Origin: CAYMLL01 sp964390645
Lineage (GTDB): Bacteria > Planctomycetota > UBA8108
NCBI GenBank assembly: GCA_964390645.1
Contig: CAYMLL010000386.1
Span: 1-6,224 of the forward strand
Length of the DNA stretch: 6,224 bases
Direction of reading: 5' to 3'
Positions 1-4,526 of this stretch are shown one piece after another. The number at the start of each line of letters is the position of its first letter. Position 1 is the first letter of the stretch. A program made the position numbers and the translations under genes. Below the pieces are notes generated by a model. It ran no database searches, was not told the DNA's origin, and saw nothing but the letters and a program-made list of their open reading frames with translations.

Positions 1-219
1 CGCCTGCGTGACCTCGTACTTCGCCATCAGAAAGGGGCTCAGGGTCACGGTGTGACGCGGCTGCTCGTCGGGCTCCGCGTCGAGCACGAAGGCCGTTTCG
101 CTGCCGGGCTCGCTTCCCATCGCGAAGTCTCCTCCGGGCAGCGCCACGAACTCGATCCCGCTCTCGTCGTGCGTGTACTCGGGGTAGCCCTGCGGGTTCA
201 CGCCGCTCGCCGTGAAGCC
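1..219 (-). repeat. FGE-type module, copy 3 (partial)
   Basis: The lead-in GFTASGVNPQGYPEYTHDE and the blocks GIEFVALPGGDFAMGS and LSPFLMAKYEVTQA repeat the start of copies 1 and 2, but more divergently. The DNA at 5-27 matches the 23-nt stretch shared by copies 1 and 2 with two mismatches. The rest of the module lies beyond the left edge. Confidence 0.8.
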
Positions 220-3200
220 CTCGAGGGGCCCGGGGTCGAGCGCCTCGCAGCGAACGTTGAGCACGAAGTCGCCGCTCGCCCCGTCCGCGCCGCCCAGACG
301 GATGATCAGCTTCCTCCCCGGTGCGACCTGGAGGCTCAGCTCGGACTCGCTCCCTGCCCCCGCGTCGTCGTTGCACGCGAGCTCGTTGTCCGCCGTGGCG
401 GGATACCCGGTGTGCAGCGACAGCACGGTGTCGAAGCCGCTGCCGAAGGTGTCGAGCACCAGCGTGCAGTAGCGCTCCGACATCAGGAAGAACGTCCTGT
501 CGGGACCGGCGGCCGGGCCGCCGCAGCTCGCGGAGCCCGAGCGCGCGCTCGCCGCCGTGGATCCGGACGTGCTCCCGGGCTCGATCGGCAGGACCCGGGA
601 AGAGTCGAGCCGCATCACCGGCCGGAAGCCGAGGAACACACGGCCAAAACGTTGCGGCGTCGAACGACGGTGGGCCGAGCGACAGCGGTCGGCGTTGCTG
701 TCGAAGCTGCCGCCACGAAAGCCCCTTCGATCGTCGCCCTCGGAGCCCGTGGTGGAGACCGGGTCCGGCCCCGCGGCTTCGGCGGTGCGGTAGAACCGTG
801 CGTTGAAGACATCCTCGCACCACTCCTCGACATTGCCGTGCATGTCGTGGAGGCCGAAGGGATTGGCCAGCTTCTCGCCCACGGGGTGGGTCGTACCGTC
901 CGGCCCTCCCTTGCCGGCCCCGTTCCCCTCGCCCGACTCGCTGCCGCGGTACCACATGAAGTCGACCGCCGGGTCGCAGGGGTCTCCCCGGGCATCCACA
1001 CATTCATCGCCCCAGGAGAAATACGTCGAGGTGCCGCCGCGGCAGGCGTACTCCCACTGCGCCTCCGACGGCAGCTCGAGCCCGGTCCGCGCAAGAAACC
1101 CGTCCGGCGCCCTGAGGTCGTCCCAGGACACGGACTCCACCGGCAGCCGGTTCCGGTCCAGCGGCGGATCGATGAGGACCTCGCCGTCCCCGGTGCAGCT
1201 GCCGTTGAAGAACGACGGAACGGGGTTCAAGGCCGGGTGATCCGCCATCACCGCGGCGTACTGGGACTGCGTCACCTCGTACTTGGCGATCAGGAACGGG
1301 CTCACGATCACCCTGTGCAGAGGCTTTTCGACCGAGGATGCCCAGTCGTCGTGCTCGAGGCTGCCCATCTCGAAGTCGCCTCCGGGCAAGAGCACGAACT
1401 CGATCCCCGTCGGCTCGTGGACGAACTCCGCGAGCCCGCTGTCCGGGTCGGTTCTCAGGAAGGTGAATCCGTCGGGCGCCGGAACGCCGCCGAAGAAATC
1501 ACAGGCGTCCGCAATGCCATCGCCGTCGGTGTCTTCCTGGCCCGGGTTGAAGATCAGCGGGCAGCTGTCAGCGACGTCCGGGACCTCGTCGCCATCCTTG
1601 TCATCGTCGCAAGGGTCGCCGATGCCGTCCTTGTCGAGATCGGCCTGGTCCGCGTTGGCGTTCCCGGGGCAGTTGTCGCAGGCGTCGCCGACGCCGTCCT
1701 CGTCGAGATCGGCCTGGCTGGCGTTGGCATCCTCTGGACAGTTGTCGCAGGCGTCGCCAAAGCCATCCCCGTCGCCATCTTCCAGGCAGAGAGACAGCGG
1801 ACTGATCGGGCGAAACCCGAACGAGCCGTCGCGGTCGACGCGGTTGCCCGGCCGAGAGTCATGCCGGCTGGCCGAGCGGCATTCCGAGGCCCCGCTGTCC
1901 CAGCTGCCGCCCCGCAACACTCTGTCGTCGCGGCAGCCCCCATCCCGCGAGACCGGATCCGGCTCGCCGGCTTCGGGAGTTTCATAGAAGCGACGGTCAT
2001 AGACGTCCTCACACCACTCCTGGACGTTGCCGTGCATGCCGTGAAGCCCGAAGGAATTGGGCAGCAACTCGCCGACGGGGTGCGTGGTGCTCTGCGAGTT
2101 ACCGCACCACCACATGAAGGCTTCCGCCAGAGCGCAGGAGCTGCAACTCTCGTCGTTACAGTCGTCGCCGAAGGAGAACGCCGTCAGTGTCTCACCGCGT
2201 GCCGCGTACTCCCACTGCGCCTCCGAGGGCAGTGAGAGGCCCGTTCGCTCGAGGAAGCCGTCGCCGGCCTTCAGGTCATCCCAGGAGACGCGCTCCACCG
2301 GTCGCTGATCATCGCCCGGGAACTCCGAAGGGCTCGGATCCAGGGCCGGGTGGCCCTCCATCACCGCGGCGTACTCGGCCTGCGTCACCTCGTACTTGGC
2401 GATGAGGAAGGGGCTCAAGGTCACCGGGTGCACCGGTCCTTCATCGCTGTTGCGGTTCCGCTCGTCCTCGGAGCTCCCCATGAAGAACCGCCCCCCGGGA
2501 AGCAGCACGAACTCGATGCCCGTGAGGTCGTGGACGAACTCCTCGAGCCCGCTGTCCGGGTTGGTCCTCGAGAAGGTGAAGCCCGGCGGCGCGGAAGAAG
2601 CGGTGAACGGCTCCAGGGTGACGACACCCGCGTCGGTGATGCCGCCCGCGAAGACGGCGACGCTCTCCAGGAAAGCCTCGAATGCCTGGCCGTCGACGGA
2701 CCACGAAATCCTCAGCGACAGCTCCTCACCGACGGGCACCCGCACCTCGAGCGAGAAGAAGCCGTTGGCATCGGTGACGGCCGTGTCGCCGAAGGGTGTG
2801 ACGACCTCGGCGCCGGCGACGCGCGCGCCCGACTCGTCGACGACGAAGCCCTCGACGGTCGTGTCCACGACATCGGAGACCACCTCGAGGATCCTCGCGC
2901 TGATCGCGCCCGAGTTGGTGGCCTGAATCACGGCGATCCCGGCCGCGTGGGCTGTGACCAGCCCGTCGGGGCCCACCGTGGCGATGAGCGGGTTGCTGGT
3001 GCCGTAGATGGTGCCGTCCGCCCGCGTCGTGATCTCCCTCGCCGGCGCCGAGGCGAAGAAGGCGGACATGCGGACCTGCGTCGATTCGCCGACCGCCAGG
3101 ATCGACGGCTCGAGTTCCAGAAGAGTGGACTCGGCGAGAGTCACGGGCGGGGTATCACGAACCGTCATCCCTCGCAGGCGGTAGACGTCGCCGTCGTCGA

Positions 3201-3501
3201 TATGGAAGCGCTCGCTCGAGGCGTAGCGCGTCGTGCCGCCGGAGAGGCTGTAGCCGGCGACGCGAAGGGGGAAGTCGCTGCGGAAATCGGGCCGGGTCCC
3301 CGGGCCGCCGGCCCCGAAGTTGTCGAGCGCAGGGACGTTCGAGATGCGAAAGCTGCCGTCGGGGTTGACCCGCGCCTTCTCGCCGTTGACCCGCACGCGC
3401 CAGGTGCCGTCGAGCTGCGCGGGGAGAGGTCGCGGCCAGCACGCCATGCCCAGAACGACGACGGCCAGCGCCGTCAGGGAGATCCGCATGTTGCTTGCCA
3501 T
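1..3501 (-). CDS. Exported multi-FGE-domain protein with BIG2, TSP3 and PPC-like domains (3' end outside window)
   Basis: The frame is open for 1167 codons from ATG 3501 to the left edge, so the C-terminus is missing. The start has an AAAGG Shine-Dalgarno 8 nt upstream, and the nearest in-frame upstream stop is TAG at 3564-3562. Residues 1-30 look like a signal peptide (hydrophobic core SLTALAVVVLG, likely cleavage after LPA). Residues 31-128 are unassigned. A BIG2-like Ig domain spans about 129-207 (SNPLIATVGPDGLVTA), and a carboxypeptidase-regulatory-like domain about 214-298 (VTDANGFFSLEV). FGE-sulfatase/SUMF1-type domain 1 covers about 308-567, followed by TSP3 calcium-binding repeats at 575-668. 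FGE-type domain 2 covers about 678-963, a PPC-like beta domain about 988-1087 (FDTVLSLHTG, ELACNDDAGAG), and a third FGE-type domain starts at about 1095. FGE hallmarks include GIEFVLLPGG, KYEVTQ, LPSEAQWEYA, HGNVQEWCED, LRGGSWDSG and GFRP. Both complete domains lack the first cysteine of the FGE catalytic pair, so formylglycine synthesis is doubtful. Domain 1 has extra cysteines (448, 453, 456, 466), plausible disulfides outside the cytoplasm. The domain calls are fairly secure, but the function is unknown. Confidence 0.93.
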   Translation of the reverse strand, partial: MASNMRISLTALAVVVLGMACWPRPLPAQLDGTWRVRVNGEKARVNPDGSFRISNVPALDNFGAGGPGTRPDFRSDFPLRVAGYSLSGGTTRYASSERFHIDDGDVYRLRGMTVRDTPPVTLAESTLLELEPSILAVGESTQVRMSAFFASAPAREITTRADGTIYGTSNPLIATVGPDGLVTAHAAGIAVIQATNSGAISARILEVVSDVVDTTVEGFVVDESGARVAGAEVVTPFGDTAVTDANGFFSLEVRVPVGEELSLRISWSVDGQAFEAFLESVAVFAGGITDAGVVTLEPFTASSAPPGFTFSRTNPDSGLEEFVHDLTGIEFVLLPGGRFFMGSSEDERNRNSDEGPVHPVTLSPFLIAKYEVTQAEYAAVMEGHPALDPSPSEFPGDDQRPVERVSWDDLKAGDGFLERTGLSLPSEAQWEYAARGETLTAFSFGDDCNDESCSSCALAEAFMWWCGNSQSTTHPVGELLPNSFGLHGMHGNVQEWCEDVYDRRFYETPEAGEPDPVSRDGGCRDDRVLRGGSWDSGASECRSASRHDSRPGNRVDRDGSFGFRPISPLSLCLEDGDGDGFGDACDNCPEDANASQADLDEDGVGDACDNCPGNANADQADLDKDGIGDPCDDDKDGDEVPDVADSCPLIFNPGQEDTDGDGIADACDFFGGVPAPDGFTFLRTDPDSGLAEFVHEPTGIEFVLLPGGDFEMGSLEHDDWASSVEKPLHRVIVSPFLIAKYEVTQSQYAAVMADHPALNPVPSFFNGSCTGDGEVLIDPPLDRNRLPVESVSWDDLRAPDGFLARTGLELPSEAQWEYACRGGTSTYFSWGDECVDARGDPCDPAVDFMWYRGSESGEGNGAGKGGPDGTTHPVGEKLANPFGLHDMHGNVEEWCEDVFNARFYRTAEAAGPDPVSTTGSEGDDRRGFRGGSFDSNADRCRSAHRRSTPQRFGRVFLGFRPVMRLDSSRVLPIEPGSTSGSTAASARSGSASCGGPAAGPDRTFFLMSERYCTLVLDTFGSGFDTVLSLHTGYPATADNELACNDDAGAGSESELSLQVAPGRKLIIRLGGADGASGDFVLNVRCEALDPGPLEGFTASGVNPQGYPEYTHDESGIEFVALPGGDFAMGSEPGSETAFVLDAEPDEQPRHTVTLSPFLMAKYEVTQA
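613..1470 (-). repeat. FGE-type module, copy 2
   Basis: This module begins GFTFLRTDPDSG and ends GFRPVM. It shares the block order of copy 1: GIEFVLLPGG, SPFLIAKYEVTQ, VSWDDL, LPSEAQWEYA, FMWY, THPVGE, HGNVEEWCEDV, FRGGSFDS, GFRP. It is about 26 residues longer than copy 1, owing to an insertion around FNGSCTGDGEVLIDPPLD and a Gly-rich loop (SGEGNGAGKGG). Confidence 0.85.
1498..1779 (-). repeat. Thrombospondin type 3 calcium-binding repeat array
   Basis: The array lies between FGE modules 1 and 2. Two 23-residue units (1690-1758 and 1621-1689) are followed by one 36-residue unit (1513-1620) and a partial end. Each carries the DxDxDG-type calcium loops and paired cysteines of TSP3 repeats (GDACDNCPEDAN, DTDGDGIADACD). 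The two 23-residue units match at 59 of 69 nucleotides, with a perfectly identical first 20 nt, indicating a fairly recent tandem duplication. The array probably forms a rigid calcium-stabilised spacer. Confidence 0.88.
1801..2580 (-). repeat. FGE-type module, copy 1
   Basis: This coding module starts with GFTFSRTNPDSG and ends with GFGFRPIS. Its lead-in and core are closely matched by copy 2 (613-1470). A 23-nt stretch encoding AKYEVTQ is identical at 2381-2403 and 1268-1290, which shows an internal duplication still visible at DNA level. Copy 1 differs from copy 2 in having a cysteine cluster after the GDD motif and lacking the Gly-rich loop of copy 2. Confidence 0.85.
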
Positions 3502-3551
3502 CGATCTTGCCTTTCTTCGACGGATCAGGAAGTCGTGCTGCGAACCGTTCG
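3502..3551 (-). other. 50-bp intergenic spacer, no terminator or promoter recognised
   Basis: This is the only non-coding stretch in the window. It contains the ribosome binding site of the next gene and a short inverted pair, CGAAC/GTTCG (3541-3551), with a 1-nt centre that is too tight for a real hairpin. No stem-loop followed by a T-run is present, which fits read-through from the HEAT-like gene into the multi-FGE gene. Confidence 0.55.
3510..3518 (-). promoter_or_regulatory. Ribosome binding site of the multi-FGE gene
   Basis: On the minus strand, GAAGAAAGG ends 8 nt before the ATG at 3501. This spacing supports that start over the second in-frame ATG at 3489, which has no comparable purine tract. 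Confidence 0.65.
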
Positions 3552-4526
3552 TCAACCGTCGCTACCGGGCTGCTGTTTTTTCGCATCGATCTTCACTGGC
3601 TCGAGATCCTTGACCGTTCGAAGGACTTGGAGCGGCGTGCCCGCACTGCGGCGGGTGCGGAGCCACTCCTTCTCCTTGTCCGTGAGCGTCGCGCGCAGAC
3701 GAACGAGCGTCTCGAGTGCGGCGTGGCGGACATGGGGAGCTGCTGTTCTGAGCTCTCTATCGAGGCGTGCTACGTACGCGCGGACTGCACGGACGGATTC
3801 CGGCAGGCGGAGCACCGCCAGCTCACGAAGCGCCCAGATTTGTGAGACGCCACCGGACACCGTGACGAACGCGAGGTCTCGTCCGTGGAGGAGGTCGACG
3901 AGCCGCTTGCGGATCGCGTTGGGGTCCGTCTCACGACGAATCGCGAGCACGGTGCGGATTCGCGGCAGGGCGCTATTCTTGATGTCGTGCGCGATCTTCC
4001 ACGCAGGATGACGCTTCAGGACGGTCTCGAACAGTGTCGCGGCGTACTCGAGGTCCTCGGTATCGTGAAGCAGCCAGGTCTCGCCGACGACCCGGGCCTG
4101 CTCTTCGTAGCGGTCCCGGCTCAGGAGCTGGCTCAGGAAACGGCGCGCCGGGGATCCACCGACTCGCAGGAGTGCATCCCTCGCTTCACGACGGAATCGG
4201 AGGTCGTCCCCGTCGGCCATCTCCTCGAGCACAGTCAACGCGCTCCGGTCGGTCGGCGTGACCACGAAGCCGAGCGCGAGGAGGCAGAGACCCGTCGATC
4301 GCTCTTCCTTGACGAGAGAGAGCAAGGAGGATTGAACATCGTTCAGGCGAACGATCCGTCCCAGCTTCTCACGGAACGGCAACGAGTCCTTCCGAGGCCG
4401 GAGAATCGTCTCGATCTGGCGGATCGTCGCCTCGTCACCCACCGCAATGCCCGTCAGGAGCATCCACGCAATCAAGTTGTACGCTGTTCGCCTCATCGCG
4501 AAGCGAAGCCCCGAGCGCTCATGCAT
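3552..4526 (-). CDS. Exported alpha-helical protein, HEAT-repeat-like
   Basis: This is a complete 324-residue gene of unknown function. The ATG at 4526 is preferred because GGAGG lies 4 nt upstream. An alternative ATG at 4496 (residue 11) forms an ATGA overlap with the upstream stop but has no purine-rich ribosome site. From either start the N-terminus is a good signal peptide: basic RR at residues 12-13, hydrophobic core at about 14-29, and AVG-D cleavage near residue 30. The mature protein is almost entirely predicted helix. Residues 95-135 and 226-280 show the paired-helix pattern of HEAT-like repeats (ALTVLEEMADGDDLRFRREA; HAALETLVRLRATL), and 156-181 resembles one TPR-like helix pair. 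The tail (residues 280-324) is charged, rich in Lys, Gln and Gly, and probably disordered. No catalytic motif is visible, so a scaffold or binding role is possible but unproven. It overlaps the metallopeptidase gene by 34 bp and lies 50 bp ahead of the multi-FGE gene, which implies co-transcription. Confidence 0.88.
   Translation of the reverse strand: MHERSGLRFAMRRTAYNLIAWMLLTGIAVGDEATIRQIETILRPRKDSLPFREKLGRIVRLNDVQSSLLSLVKEERSTGLCLLALGFVVTPTDRSALTVLEEMADGDDLRFRREARDALLRVGGSPARRFLSQLLSRDRYEEQARVVGETWLLHDTEDLEYAATLFETVLKRHPAWKIAHDIKNSALPRIRTVLAIRRETDPNAIRKRLVDLLHGRDLAFVTVSGGVSQIWALRELAVLRLPESVRAVRAYVARLDRELRTAAPHVRHAALETLVRLRATLTDKEKEWLRTRRSAGTPLQVLRTVKDLEPVKIDAKKQQPGSDG

Noticed and set aside
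601..720. Suspected frameshift near the end of FGE module 2
   Set aside because: Careful re-reading of the reverse complement keeps the same frame through SAHRRSTPQRFGRVFLGFRP and into the PPC-like segment. No indel is needed.
613..1920. Possible diversity-generating retroelement target, since FGE-fold domains are frequent DGR variable proteins
   Set aside because: No reverse transcriptase or template repeat is in the window, and the C-terminal parts of modules 1 and 2 are not enriched in AAY-type codons or organised as a template/variable pair. The third module ends outside the window, so the region beyond the left edge remains untested.
52..2235. Long plus-strand open frame of 727 codons, with a second at 2350-4011 (553 codons)
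   Set aside because: Over 1-3501 both run exactly in codon register antisense to the multi-FGE gene. They stay open only because that gene rarely uses TTA, CTA or TCA codons; the first ends opposite a TCA Ser codon at residue 423. Their translations are low-complexity Arg/Ala/Val-rich with no domain signature, while the minus strand has clear domains throughout.
3421..3480. Lipoprotein signal (LGMAC) in the multi-FGE protein
   Set aside because: The residue at position -3 is Gly rather than Leu, Val or Ile, and a good signal peptidase I site (LPA) lies just downstream, so a lipobox is not supported.
3541..3551. Short inverted repeat CGAAC-G-GTTCG after the HEAT-like gene as a terminator
   Set aside because: The loop is a single base, the stem is only 5 bp, and no T-run follows on the minus strand.
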